64,000 nt of DNA from Rhizobium sp. JAB6 (GCF_003024605.1 NZ_PYJQ01000001.1:591001-655000), one strand, 5' to 3'. Counted from the stretch's first letter, positions 31,768-41,420 are shown. Notes: generated from the letters alone by a model not told the origin. A program made the numbers and translations.

Positions 31768-33684
31768 ATGTTTGAAAGCAAAGCCAGGACCGGATTTCAT
31801 CCTAACGATGCGCAAACCCCTGAGGTTTCGCGGCGCGCCGGCACACGTGCCTCTCCCTATGGCGACGACGACGGTTTTGGTAGTGCAGCCGATCTGCGCG
31901 CCGCCAATGCCGACGATCCGCGTGATGTGGCATTACGTGCCATCTTGCGCAGACGGTTGAATGGCGACCCCTATCCGGTGTCCGGCCGCGAAAGATCGCA
32001 GGAGAGTGGGCCAGCGGCCGCACAGGCTGAAAATATCTCGCATGTCCACCATGCGGAACGCCGCCGGCTGCTGGAGCAAGCATCGGAGCCTACACCCGAT
32101 TTGCTGGATTTCGTGCCCGATCTGCTTGAAGGCATGCCGGAGCTTCCACCACGGACCGCCTCCACTCCGGTAGCCGTTGAACATATATTTCGGGGCGGAC
32201 GCTGGTCCCTCAGTCTCCGTGCGCTCTGCTTCGTTGCCGCCACAGCGCTGATGGGTGCGGCCATTCCCATCCTGCTTGCGCCGCCGCCGCGCTATGTCTC
32301 GCAGGCGGTGCTCCACGCGGAAGGCGAGGGCCGCGGGCGTCAGGCTCTGTTGGATGTTGCGGCGAAGCGTGTCGTCGCTCCGTCCGTATTGTCCGACGTC
32401 GTCGCCAGGATGAAGCTTGACCGCGATCCGGAATTTACCGGCAGCCGGGCAGGTGCCCTCGGCGTGGCCGTCGAGCTGCTTTCCGGCAGCGGCAACGCGT
32501 CCGACGCGCCGTCGCGTGCGCAGACAACGCTGCGCAAAGACGTGGCCGTCGATATCGATAATCAGACGGGTCTGCTGCGCCTGGCCGTCACGTCGGGCGA
32601 TCCAGCCAGATCGGCCGATATCGCCAACCGGCTTGTGATTGCAACCCTCTATGATCCGGCTGTTGCGAAGGCGGCCGGTACGTCGCTCGGAGGCGAAACG
32701 GCGGACGACCGCAGCCGCAAGGAACTCGATCGCGCCTCCGCCGCCCTTGCCGAATTCAAGGCGCGTTATGGCGAAGACAGGATCGCTGCGACGGAAGCGT
32801 TGCGGCGGCAGCGTCAGCAGTTGGATGTGCAGATAAAGGCAGCCGATCTGGCGGTACGCAACGCCAGGGCCCGTCTCGCAGCTGTCAAATTGGCAACGCC
32901 GGCATCGGTGCTTAGCGGCGCATTGTCGGGTGATCTTTCGTCGCCGGCACTTGATGACGTGCGCAGCCGCTACAACGCCGCCAAGTCACAATTGACGCAG
33001 CTTTCGGTGCAGCTTGGCCCGCGTCATCCCCGCCTGCTGGCGCAACAGGCAACGGTCGATGATCTTGCGGCCAACATGCGCAGCCAGCTGCAGCGGCTGG
33101 CGGTCAGCAGCGAGGCGGACGTGAAAGCGGCTCTGGAAAAGCAGACCGCTCTGTCGGCACAAATGACGGCCGCAAGTCAGACGGCGAGCGATGTCGACCT
33201 CGCTCGCCTTGGGCAGCTGCAGGATGCCGTAACGGCGGCGCAGGCTCGCTACGAGGCCGATCAGCAGAATGCTGGCATGGCGATTTCCGAAGTCAGGCCG
33301 CCGCTAACGGTATTGTCTCAGGCCGTCGCGGCCGCCGCACCGTTGGACAACCGGCTCGTGAGCAATCAGGTTGTCGGTTTTCTCGCAGGCCTCGGCCTGG
33401 CACTTTGCGTCGTATTCCTGCGCAAATGGCTGACGGGTGCCGCGCCGGCGGAAGAACAGGCAGACGACCAAAGCATCGGGCCGGCAGCCCAAGTTTTAGG
33501 CCGTGAGGACGATCCGGAGCCTCCGTTATTGCCCGTGATCGCGCCTGAACCATCGGCTGCTCTCATCGATGATGCGGACCGGCTCGATATCGCCGACGAG
33601 TGGGGCCGCATCCGGCAGGAGCTCGCATCGCTGCGTGCCAAAGTCGAAACCTACGCAGTGCGCAGGCATCCGGACCGCGCCTGA
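31768..33684 (+). CDS. Wzz/GumC-type polysaccharide co-polymerase without kinase domain
   Basis: The product has 638 residues. A long hydrophilic N-terminus (1-145) precedes a first membrane helix (about 150-172, LRALCFVAATALMGAAIPILL). A periplasmic region with Wzz-like start (RYVSQAVLHAEG) and long coiled coils (about 320-510) follows, then a second helix (about 530-550, NQVVGFLAGLGLALCVVFL) and a short acidic tail. Such proteins set polysaccharide chain length. Unlike ExoP/Wzc it has no C-terminal tyrosine kinase domain. No polymerase or flippase genes are adjacent. Confidence 0.8.
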   Translation: MFESKARTGFHPNDAQTPEVSRRAGTRASPYGDDDGFGSAADLRAANADDPRDVALRAILRRRLNGDPYPVSGRERSQESGPAAAQAENISHVHHAERRRLLEQASEPTPDLLDFVPDLLEGMPELPPRTASTPVAVEHIFRGGRWSLSLRALCFVAATALMGAAIPILLAPPPRYVSQAVLHAEGEGRGRQALLDVAAKRVVAPSVLSDVVARMKLDRDPEFTGSRAGALGVAVELLSGSGNASDAPSRAQTTLRKDVAVDIDNQTGLLRLAVTSGDPARSADIANRLVIATLYDPAVAKAAGTSLGGETADDRSRKELDRASAALAEFKARYGEDRIAATEALRRQRQQLDVQIKAADLAVRNARARLAAVKLATPASVLSGALSGDLSSPALDDVRSRYNAAKSQLTQLSVQLGPRHPRLLAQQATVDDLAANMRSQLQRLAVSSEADVKAALEKQTALSAQMTAASQTASDVDLARLGQLQDAVTAAQARYEADQQNAGMAISEVRPPLTVLSQAVAAAAPLDNRLVSNQVVGFLAGLGLALCVVFLRKWLTGAAPAEEQADDQSIGPAAQVLGREDDPEPPLLPVIAPEPSAALIDDADRLDIADEWGRIRQELASLRAKVETYAVRRHPDRA

Positions 33685-33801
33685 TCGTCTCATCCTTTTC
33701 TCTTGCAATTACCGCTTTCAGACACCATAGGGCGTTTGCAGGCAATTCCATCGGAGAGATGGCCTGTAGATTGCCAGCGAATTCATGATCGGGAGACGAG
33801 C

Positions 33802-34701
33802 GTGACGACAGTGATCGACGGGAAACAAGCGGCGGCTTCGGTGATCGAGGCCGTGAAGGCTGCGGCGGCGGGACTTGAGAAAGAGGCCGGTGTGAAGACC
33901 GGGCTTGCGGTCGTCATCGTCGGTGACGATCCGGCCAGCCACACCTATGTCGGCGCCAAGGGCCGCATGGCCAAGGAATGTGGCTTCAACTCCATCCAGC
34001 ACACGCTGCCGGCAGAGACGACTCAAGAAGAGCTGGCCAAGCTCGTGGCTTCGCTGAACGAAGACCCGTCCATCCATGGCATCCTCGTACAGCTGCCGCT
34101 GCCGAAACATCTCAATTCCGATGCGATCATCCAGTCGATCAAGCCGGAGAAGGATGTCGATGGCCTCCATGTCGTCAATGCCGGCAAGCTGGCGACCGGC
34201 GATCTCGAAACCGGCCTGATTTCCTGCACGCCGGCCGGCGCCATGCTGCTGGTACGCCGGGTGCATGGCGAGGACCTGTCGGGTCTGAATGCCGTCGTCA
34301 TCGGCCGCTCCAACCTGTTCGGCAAGCCGATGGCGCAATTGCTGCTTTCGGCCAATGCGACCGTCACGACAGCCCATTCGCGGACGAAGGATCTCGCCTC
34401 GGTAGCGCGCGGCGCCGATATTCTGGTAGCGGCCGTCGGCCGTCCGGAGATGGTCAAGGCCAACTGGATCAAGCCCGGAGCGACCGTTATCGATGTCGGC
34501 ATCAACCGCATCGATGCCCCGGAGCGGGGCGAAGGCAAGAGCCGGCTGGTTGGCGATGTCGCCTATGCTGAAGCCTCTGAAGTTGCCGCAGCGATCACTC
34601 CGGTCCCGGGTGGTGTCGGTCCGATGACGATCGCCATGCTGATGGCCAATACCGTCATCGCGGCCCATCGCGCCGCGGGTCAGAAGCCGCCGAAATTCTA
34701 A
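33802..34701 (+). CDS. folD: Bifunctional methylenetetrahydrofolate dehydrogenase/cyclohydrolase FolD
   Basis: The product has 299 residues from a GTG at 33802, which has GGGAGA about 5 bases upstream. The enzyme interconverts 5,10-methylene- and 10-formyl-tetrahydrofolate with NADP. Motifs seen are [16 protein letters not shown] (Tyr and catalytic Lys), [22 protein letters not shown], the dinucleotide-site [14 protein letters not shown] and [14 protein letters not shown]. The open frame extends upstream to 33703, but that part is not FolD-like. It converges on aglR with only 7 bases between stops. Confidence 0.96.
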   Translation: MTTVIDGKQAAASVIEAVKAAAAGLEKEAGVKTGLAVVIVGDDPASHTYVGAKGRMAKECGFNSIQHTLPAETTQEELAKLVASLNEDPSIHGILVQLPLPKHLNSDAIIQSIKPEKDVDGLHVVNAGKLATGDLETGLISCTPAGAMLLVRRVHGEDLSGLNAVVIGRSNLFGKPMAQLLLSANATVTTAHSRTKDLASVARGADILVAAVGRPEMVKANWIKPGATVIDVGINRIDAPERGEGKSRLVGDVAYAEASEVAAAITPVPGGVGPMTIAMLMANTVIAAHRAAGQKPPKF

Positions 34702-34708
34702 ACCGATA

Positions 34709-35740
34709 TCAGTCGGCCGGCGCAACGCCGGTCGATGCGCGCACGATCAATTCGGCCTTCCACAATTCCTGCGCAGGAAATGTTTCCATTTGCTTGATTT
34801 CGCCGATCAGCCGCTCGGCGATGCGCACGCCGGCTGCGCGCAGCGATGAGCGCGTGGTCGTCAGCGGCACGGTGAAGTTTTCCGGCTTGAGCAAGGTCAG
34901 CACGTCGTCGTGGGCGATCATCGAGATGTCCTCGCCAAGCCTGAGCTTTGCCTGATTGATGGCGCGAACGGCGCCGAGCGCCAGCACGGTACTGGAGCAG
35001 AGCACTGCGGTCGGGCGCTTGTCCTTCTCCATTTGCAGGATGCGCTCCATGGCCAATAAGCCTTGTTCATCCGTCATCGGCGTATGGCTGACACAGGCTT
35101 CGTCAAGCGCCAGGCCACGCTCGGCTAGGGCCGCATCCATGCCGTTCTTCCGGCGAATGGCGAAATCGAAATAGATCGGGCCGTTCAAGAGGGCGAAGCG
35201 CCGGTGTCCGAGTTGCAGCAGCAGCTTCGTGGCGTCGTAGAAGGCGGCTTCATTGTCGATGTCGAGGAAGGGGTAGTCGGGTTCGGAGCCTATGGAGCGT
35301 CCATGCACGAGGAAGGGCATGGATAGCGACTTCAGCATCTCCAGGCGCGGATCGTGGCCGCGCATGTAATTGACGAAGAGGGCATCGACATTGCCGCTGG
35401 CCGCCAATCGTCTGAGGGCGCCCACTTCATCATTCGGATCCGCGGGCGTCAGGACGAAATGGAAATCGTGCCGCAAGGCCTCTTCTCCCAGTCCTGTCAG
35501 GAACTCGCTGAAATGCACGTCCGAGGAATTGCCGGGCGAGGTCGGCATCACCAGCCCGATCGAGCCGGCCTTGCCCGTCGCAAGTCTTTGGGCTGCCTTG
35601 TTGGGTCGATAGCCGGTTTCCCGAACCGCTTTGAGAACGCGCTCGCGAGTTTCGCGATTGACCTCCGGATATCCGTTCAATGCCCGGCTGACTGTCGTCT
35701 GCGACAGCCCGAGCATTTGCGATAGCTGTTTCAGATTCAC
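34709..35740 (-). CDS. aglR: LacI-family repressor of the alpha-glucoside operon
   Basis: The product has 343 residues from a GTG at 35740, preceded by GGAGGAG. The N-terminal helix-turn-helix is LKQLSQMLGLSQTTVSRALNG, followed by the hinge (YRPNKAAQRLATGKAGSIGLVMP) and a periplasmic-binding-protein-like sugar domain. It is divergent from aglE, as aglR is in S. meliloti. Two CAAAGCGCTTT-type operators lie between the two genes and should be its binding sites, so it probably represses the operon and itself until an alpha-glucoside binds. Confidence 0.9.
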   Translation of the reverse strand: MNLKQLSQMLGLSQTTVSRALNGYPEVNRETRERVLKAVRETGYRPNKAAQRLATGKAGSIGLVMPTSPGNSSDVHFSEFLTGLGEEALRHDFHFVLTPADPNDEVGALRRLAASGNVDALFVNYMRGHDPRLEMLKSLSMPFLVHGRSIGSEPDYPFLDIDNEAAFYDATKLLLQLGHRRFALLNGPIYFDFAIRRKNGMDAALAERGLALDEACVSHTPMTDEQGLLAMERILQMEKDKRPTAVLCSSTVLALGAVRAINQAKLRLGEDISMIAHDDVLTLLKPENFTVPLTTTRSSLRAAGVRIAERLIGEIKQMETFPAQELWKAELIVRASTGVAPAD

Positions 35741-35809
35741 GGTATTCCAGCTCCTCCCACTGCATGCCGCCAAGATGCCGAGACAACCTCCCGAAAAGCC
35801 CCGGGCTTT

Positions 35810-35821
35810 CAAAGCGCTTTC
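35810..35821. promoter_or_regulatory. LacI-type operator proximal to aglR
   Basis: CAAAGCGCTTTC has the perfect core palindrome AAAGCGCTTT (35811-35820), the usual shape of a LacI-family operator. It lies 70 bases upstream of the aglR start. Confidence 0.65.
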
Positions 35822-35971
35822 AATTATGTAACAGGAGAAATGCGTGAGACAAGATAATTAGGAAAAAATCGACACCTATTCTGTGCTGCAGCGCGAGAAT
35901 TACCATGTATATCGGCCGCAAACTGAAAATCGCTTGACTTTAACCCGCGCTCAATGGATGAGAGAGATAGC

Positions 35972-35983
35972 CAAAGCGCTTTG
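35972..35983. promoter_or_regulatory. LacI-type operator proximal to aglE
   Basis: CAAAGCGCTTTG is a perfect 12-base palindrome, about 68 bases before the aglE start. It shares its core with the operator near aglR, 161 bases away, so one repressor tetramer could bridge both. Confidence 0.7.
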
Positions 35984-36050
35984 AGGAATGGGGCGCATAG
36001 CACGAGATCGTGTTTGGGCTCATGGGTTTCGTTATTTGGGAGGACAACGC

Positions 36051-37412
36051 ATGAAAAAGATGTTTTTGATGACCGTTGCTGCCGCTGCTCTGGTGGCTGG
36101 TACCGCAATGGCGGCGGATCTGAAGTTCCAGCCCGGCCAGGACTCCAAGTTCAACTGGAAGAGCTATGACGACTTCAAGGCGGCGCATGCCGACCTGAAG
36201 GGCGAGACGCTGACCATCTTCGGTCCCTGGCGCGGCGAAGACGAAGCGCTCTTTACCAGTGTCCTGAACTACTTCACCGAAGCGACCGGCGTGAACGCCA
36301 AATATTCGTCCTCGGAAAATTACGAGCAGCAGATCGTCATCGACACGCAGGCGGGCTCGCCTCCGAACGTCGCCATTCTCCCGCAGCCGGGCCTGCTTGC
36401 GAACCTTGCCAGCAAGGGCTACCTGACGCCGCTTGGCGACGATCTCGCAAGCTGGGTCAAGACCAATTACGGTGCCGGCGACAGCTGGGTCGGCTACGGC
36501 ACCTATAAGGGCAAGGACGGCAAGGATGCCTTCTATGCCTTTCCCTACAAGGCCGACCTGAAATCGCTGGTCTGGTACGTGCCCGAGAATTTCGAGGAAG
36601 CGGGCTACAAGGTTCCGACGACCATGGAGGACCTGATCAAGCTCTCCGACCAGATCGTCAAGGACGGCGGCACCCCCTGGTGCATCGGCCTTGGTTCTGG
36701 CGGCGCGACCGGCTGGCCTGCAACCGACTGGGTCGAAGATCTGATGCTGCGTCTGAACACGCCGGAGGATTACGATCACTGGGTCGATAACTCGCTGAAG
36801 TTCAACGATCTGAAGGTCGTTGCCGCGATCGAGGAATTCGGCAAGTTCGCAAAGAACCCGAAATATGTTGCCGGCGGCGTTGCGGCCGTTGCCTCGACCG
36901 ACTTCCGCGACAGCCCGAAGGGTCTCTTTACGGTTCCGCCGAAATGCTACCTGCACAAGCAGGCATCCTTCATCCCATCCTTCTTCCCGGAAGGCACGAA
37001 GCTTGGCCAGGATGCGGACTTCTTCTACTTCCCGCCCTTTGCTTCGCATCCTGAGCTCGGCAAGCCGGTCGAAGGCGCTGGCACCCTCGCGGCCATCACT
37101 AAGGATTCGAAGGCTGCCCGTGCCTTCGTCCAGTTCCTGCAGACACCGATCGCCCAGGAAATTTGGATGGCTCAGTCCGGTTTCCTGACTCCGTACAAGG
37201 GTGTCAATACCGCAGCCTACGCCAATGACACTCTGCGCAAGGAAGGCGAAATCCTGACCACGGCCACGACCTTCCGCTTCGACGGGTCCGACCTGATGCC
37301 GGGTAAGATCGGTGCAGGCTCGTTCTGGACGGGTATGGTGGATTTCGTCGGCGGCAAGTCTGCTCAGGATGTAGCCGACGGTATCCAGAAGTCCTGGGAC
37401 GCCATCAAGTAA
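36051..37412 (+). CDS. aglE: Alpha-glucoside ABC transporter, periplasmic binding protein AglE
   Basis: The product has 453 residues with a signal peptide (MKKMFLMTVAAAALVAGTAMA, cleavage near 21). GGGAGGA lies 7 bases upstream of the ATG. The mature protein is a family 1 solute-binding protein (ETLTIFGPWRGEDEALFTSVLNYF, INVDKAP-free core, and a C-terminal GSFWTGMVDFVGGKSAQDVADGIQKSWD). It binds sucrose, maltose or trehalose-like sugars in the S. meliloti system. It heads the aglEFGAK operon. A stable hairpin lies between it and aglF, probably to favour aglE mRNA. Confidence 0.93.
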   Translation: MKKMFLMTVAAAALVAGTAMAADLKFQPGQDSKFNWKSYDDFKAAHADLKGETLTIFGPWRGEDEALFTSVLNYFTEATGVNAKYSSSENYEQQIVIDTQAGSPPNVAILPQPGLLANLASKGYLTPLGDDLASWVKTNYGAGDSWVGYGTYKGKDGKDAFYAFPYKADLKSLVWYVPENFEEAGYKVPTTMEDLIKLSDQIVKDGGTPWCIGLGSGGATGWPATDWVEDLMLRLNTPEDYDHWVDNSLKFNDLKVVAAIEEFGKFAKNPKYVAGGVAAVASTDFRDSPKGLFTVPPKCYLHKQASFIPSFFPEGTKLGQDADFFYFPPFASHPELGKPVEGAGTLAAITKDSKAARAFVQFLQTPIAQEIWMAQSGFLTPYKGVNTAAYANDTLRKEGEILTTATTFRFDGSDLMPGKIGAGSFWTGMVDFVGGKSAQDVADGIQKSWDAIK

Positions 37413-37427
37413 GACATCATAGCCCCA

Positions 37428-37453
37428 GCGCCGCCGGTCAAACCCGGCGGCGC
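37428..37453 (+). other. Intercistronic hairpin between aglE and aglF
   Basis: A perfect 10-bp GC-rich stem GCGCCGCCGG/CCGGCGGCGC (37428-37437, 37444-37453) with a TCAAAC loop lies 15 bases after aglE. It has no T-run. Hairpins here usually protect the binding-protein part of the transcript. Confidence 0.65.
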
Positions 37454-37536
37454 CATACTGCATTATAACGACGCGCCCTTCAGTGCGGCCGATGCCCGAC
37501 TGATGGATAAAAGCAGAGAATTCGGGGAGGGAAGGG

Positions 37537-38553
37537 ATGTTTTCGCAGATCGTGTCGGCAATTGGCGCCATGATATTCGGCGTTGCCATTTGCGCCGCTT
37601 ATTTCTGGTTCTCCAACAGGTTTCTGGACTTGATTTTCCCGGCGCGGGAGGGTGACGACGTCCATCGGGCGGCCGTCAATCTTCGCCGCCGTGGTCTCAT
37701 CCGCCCCTGGCTGTTCCTCGGGCCGGCACTGTTGCTGCTTGTCGTCTATCTAGTCTATCCCGTCGTCGCGACCTTCATCCTGTCCTTCTACGGGCCTGAT
37801 GGCGGCAAGTTCGTCGGCGGCGCCAATTATCTCTGGGCCCTCAACGACACCGAATTCCGCCAGTCGATCTTCAACAACATTCTTTGGCTCGCCGTCGTGC
37901 CGGCGGCCTGCACCTTCTTCGGCCTTGTCATCGCCGTCATGACCGACCGCATCTGGTGGGGCAACATCGCCAAGGCGGTCATCTTCATGCCGATGGCGAT
38001 CTCCTTCGTCGGCGCTTCCGTCATCTGGAAGTTCATCTATGAATATCGAGGCGGCACGGATACACAGATCGGCCTCCTGAACGCGATCGTCCAGCTGTTC
38101 GGCGGCACGCCGGAGGTCTGGATCACCATTCCGTTCTGGAACAATTTCTTCCTGATGGTGATGCTGATCTGGATCCAGACCGGCTTTGCCATGGTTATCC
38201 TCTCGGCTGCTCTGCGCGGCATTCCGGAAGAAACCATCGAGGCCGCCGTCATCGACGGCGCCAATGGCTGGCAGATCTTCTGGAAGATCATGGTGCCACA
38301 GGTCTGGGGCACGATCGCCACGGTGTGGACCACCATCACCATCCTCGTCCTCAAGGTGTTCGACATCGTTCTCACCATGACCAATGGCCAATGGAACACG
38401 ATGGTGCTCGCCAACCTCATGTTCAACTGGATGTTCCGTGGCGGCGGCGACAGCGGCCGGAGCGCCGTCATCGCGCTCGTCATCATGGTCGCGGTCACGC
38501 CGATCATGATCTGGAACATCCGCCGCGCAAATGCTGAGACGAAGGGGCGCTGA
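37537..38553 (+). CDS. aglF: Alpha-glucoside ABC transporter permease AglF
   Basis: The product has 338 residues, MalF-type. About seven membrane helices are present. The cytoplasmic EAA loop reads RGIPEETIEAAVIDGANGWQIFWKIMVP and contacts the ATPase. The first helix (about 1-24) is followed by a cytoplasmic loop (FPAREGDDVHRAAVNLRRRG). It pairs with AglG in the membrane. Confidence 0.93.
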   Translation: MFSQIVSAIGAMIFGVAICAAYFWFSNRFLDLIFPAREGDDVHRAAVNLRRRGLIRPWLFLGPALLLLVVYLVYPVVATFILSFYGPDGGKFVGGANYLWALNDTEFRQSIFNNILWLAVVPAACTFFGLVIAVMTDRIWWGNIAKAVIFMPMAISFVGASVIWKFIYEYRGGTDTQIGLLNAIVQLFGGTPEVWITIPFWNNFFLMVMLIWIQTGFAMVILSAALRGIPEETIEAAVIDGANGWQIFWKIMVPQVWGTIATVWTTITILVLKVFDIVLTMTNGQWNTMVLANLMFNWMFRGGGDSGRSAVIALVIMVAVTPIMIWNIRRANAETKGR

Positions 38554-38554
38554 C

Positions 38555-39709
38555 ATGATTGGAAATCTCGGCCGTATCGGCCCCGCCCGCATTTTCGTGC
38601 ACGCAGCGGTGCTGCTCATCGTCATTCTCTGGCTGTTGCCGACGCTCGGCATCTTCGTCACTGCCCTGCGCGAGCGGGACCAGATCGTCGCCTCCGGCTG
38701 GTGGACGGCCTTTGCGGGTTCCTCGCGAACGACGGCCGCCCGTCTCGATGGCCCGGACAAGGCAAAGCAGGATGGTGCGAATTTTGTCATTGCAGGTACG
38801 CTCAATGTGGAAGGCGGCGGCAAGATCCAGTCTTTCGGTCTGCGCGTGCAGGAGCCCGCAGCCTATAAGGCAGGCTCGCCAGCGGACCTGGAGAATGGCG
38901 AGACGCTGACGATCAATTCCGATGGCAGCTACCGCTACCAGAAGAACGGCCCGTTTGGGGCGGATGCGCGGGCCAAGCGCGTCTATTTGACCGTCGCCAC
39001 GCCGCCGCAGTTTACGCTCGCGAACTATCGCAACGTGTTGGGCGGCGAAGGTATCGGCCAGTCCTTCATCAATTCGCTGACGGTAACGATCCCCGCAACC
39101 GTCATTCCGATCCTGATCGCCGCCTTTGCGGCCTATGCGCTGGCCTGGATGGAATTTCCCGGGCGGGCGATCCTGATCGCGCTCGTCGTTGGCCTGATCG
39201 TCGTGCCGTTGCAGATGTCGCTGATCCCGCTTCTGCGCATCTACAACGAGATCGGTCAGATGTTCGGCGTGCCGTCGAAGACCTATCCCGGTATCTGGCT
39301 GGCGCACACGGCCTTCGGCCTGCCGCTCGCCATCTATCTCCTCCGTAACTACATTGCCGGCCTGCCCAAGGAAATCATCGAATCCGCCCGGGTCGACGGC
39401 GCCAGCGATTTCGATATCTTCGTCAAGATCATCCTGCCGCTGTCTTTCCCGGCGCTGGCCTCCTTCGCGATCTTCCAGTTCCTCTGGGTGTGGAACGACC
39501 TTCTGATCGCCATGGTCTTCCTCGGCACCGACAAGGATCACCTCGTGCTCACGGCCGCCCTGAACGCGCTGCTCGGTTCGCGCGGCGGCAATTGGGAAAT
39601 CCTGACCGCATCGGCCTTCGTCACCATCCTTATTCCGCTCCTCGTCTTCTTCGGTCTGCAGCGCTATCTCGTGCGCGGTCTGCTCGCCGGGTCGGTGAAG
39701 GGGGGCTGA
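38555..39709 (+). CDS. aglG: Alpha-glucoside ABC transporter permease AglG
   Basis: The product has 384 residues from the ATG at 38555; an in-frame ATG at 38531 overlaps aglF and adds eight residues. MalG-type: the EAA loop is AGLPKEIIESARVDGASDFDIFVKIILP. Between the first membrane helix (about 15-37) and the second lies an unusual soluble insert (about 48-152) rich in beta-type sequence, with GETLTINSDGSYRYQKNG like a VCBS-type repeat. The insert should be periplasmic and might contact AglE. GAAGGGG lies about 8 bases upstream. Confidence 0.92.
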   Translation: MIGNLGRIGPARIFVHAAVLLIVILWLLPTLGIFVTALRERDQIVASGWWTAFAGSSRTTAARLDGPDKAKQDGANFVIAGTLNVEGGGKIQSFGLRVQEPAAYKAGSPADLENGETLTINSDGSYRYQKNGPFGADARAKRVYLTVATPPQFTLANYRNVLGGEGIGQSFINSLTVTIPATVIPILIAAFAAYALAWMEFPGRAILIALVVGLIVVPLQMSLIPLLRIYNEIGQMFGVPSKTYPGIWLAHTAFGLPLAIYLLRNYIAGLPKEIIESARVDGASDFDIFVKIILPLSFPALASFAIFQFLWVWNDLLIAMVFLGTDKDHLVLTAALNALLGSRGGNWEILTASAFVTILIPLLVFFGLQRYLVRGLLAGSVKGG

Positions 39710-39745
39710 TCCAAAATCATATTATCCAGACAGGACCCATTCAGC

Positions 39746-41398
39746 ATGAGCTTTGCCTCTCAATCGGCTTTGGAAGTTGACAAGGACTGGTGGCGTGGCG
39801 CGGTGATCTATCAGATCTATCCGCGTTCCTATCAGGACTCCAACGGTGACGGCATCGGCGACCTCAAGGGCATCGCCGTCCGTCTGCCGCATGTCGCAGC
39901 GCTCGGCGTCGATGCGATCTGGATTTCGCCCTTCTTTACCTCGCCAATGCGCGATTTCGGCTACGACGTCTCCAATTACGAGGACGTCGACCCGATCTTC
40001 GGCTCGCTCGCCGATTTCGATGCCATGGTGACGGAAGCCCACCGCCTTGGCATCAAGGTGATGATCGACCTGGTGCTGTCGCACAGCTCCGATCGCCATC
40101 CCTGGTTCGTCGAAAGCCGTTCGAGCAGGGATAACCCGAAAGCCGATTGGTATGTCTGGGCTGACGCCAAACCCGACGGTACGCCGCCCAACAACTGGCT
40201 GTCGATCTTTGGCGGCTCCGCCTGGGCGTGGGATCCGACGCGCATGCAATATTACCTGCACAACTTCCTGACCTCGCAGCCGGATATGAACCTGCATAAT
40301 CCGGAGGTGCAGGACCGCTTGCTTGACGTCGTACGCTTCTGGCTCGACCGCGGCGTCGACGGCTTCCGTCTCGACACCATCAACTTCTATTTCCACGACA
40401 AGCAATTGCGCGACAACCCGGCGCTGGAGCCTTCGCGCCGCAACGCGTCTACGGCACCGGCCGTCAATCCCTATAACTTTCAGGAGCATCTCTACGACAA
40501 GAACCGGCCGGAAAACCTCGAGTTCCTGAAGCGTTTCCGTGCCGTGCTCGACGAATATCCGGCGATTGCCGCCGTCGGCGAAGTCGGCGACAGCCAGCGC
40601 GGCCTCGAAATCGTCGGCGAATACACCTCCGGCGGCGACAAGATGCACATGTGCTATGCCTTCGAATTTCTCGCGCCGGACGCCCTGTCGCCGGAGCGCA
40701 TCGAAGAGGTCATGAACGATTTTGATGCAGCAGCTCCGGAAGGCTGGGCCTGCTGGGCCTTCTCCAATCATGACGTCGTGCGCCATGTCAGCCGCTGGGG
40801 TAATCTCGTTGCCGACCGCGATGCTTTTGCCAAGCTTTACGCGGCGCTGCTGCTGACCCTGCGCGGTTCCGTCTGCCTCTATCAGGGCGAGGAACTGGCA
40901 CTCACCGAAGCCGATCTTGCCTATCAGGATTTGCAGGATCCCTACGGCATCCAGTTCTGGCCGGAATTCAAGGGCCGCGACGGTTGCCGCACCCCGATGG
41001 TCTGGGACAGCCAGGTGGCGCAGGGCGGTTTTTCCACCGTCAAGCCCTGGCTGCCGGTGCCGGTCGAACACATCCTGCGCGCCGTCAGCGTCCAGCAAGG
41101 CGACGAGCATTCGGTGCTGGAGCAATATCGCCGCTTCCTCGCCTTCCGAAAGCAGCATCCGGCCTTCGCCAAGGGCGAAATCGCCTTTTCGGAGCCGCAG
41201 GGCGACGTGCTGATCTATACTCGCACCTATGCTGGCGAGACCATTCTCTGCGTCTTCAACATGAGCCCGGTCGAAACGCTGGCGACCCTGCCTGGCGGCA
41301 ATTGGCAGGCGTTGACGGGACACGGCTTTACCAGCAACAACTACGGCAGCAAGATCGATATTCCGGCCTGGGGCGCCTACTTCGCGCGTCTTGCCTGA
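39746..41398 (+). CDS. aglA: Alpha-glucosidase AglA (GH13)
   Basis: The product has 550 residues, without a signal peptide, so it is cytoplasmic. The GH13 regions are all visible: DLVLSHSSDRHPWF (I), GFRLDTINFYFHD with the nucleophile Asp (II), AVGEVGD with the acid/base Glu (III) and FSNHDVVRH (IV). It hydrolyses imported alpha-glucosides such as sucrose, maltose or trehalose to feed hexoses into metabolism. It lies between the permease and ATPase genes of the same operon. Confidence 0.95.
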   Translation: MSFASQSALEVDKDWWRGAVIYQIYPRSYQDSNGDGIGDLKGIAVRLPHVAALGVDAIWISPFFTSPMRDFGYDVSNYEDVDPIFGSLADFDAMVTEAHRLGIKVMIDLVLSHSSDRHPWFVESRSSRDNPKADWYVWADAKPDGTPPNNWLSIFGGSAWAWDPTRMQYYLHNFLTSQPDMNLHNPEVQDRLLDVVRFWLDRGVDGFRLDTINFYFHDKQLRDNPALEPSRRNASTAPAVNPYNFQEHLYDKNRPENLEFLKRFRAVLDEYPAIAAVGEVGDSQRGLEIVGEYTSGGDKMHMCYAFEFLAPDALSPERIEEVMNDFDAAAPEGWACWAFSNHDVVRHVSRWGNLVADRDAFAKLYAALLLTLRGSVCLYQGEELALTEADLAYQDLQDPYGIQFWPEFKGRDGCRTPMVWDSQVAQGGFSTVKPWLPVPVEHILRAVSVQQGDEHSVLEQYRRFLAFRKQHPAFAKGEIAFSEPQGDVLIYTRTYAGETILCVFNMSPVETLATLPGGNWQALTGHGFTSNNYGSKIDIPAWGAYFARLA

Positions 41399-41420
41399 GC
41401 CTTTGGGAGGAGGAAGCATA

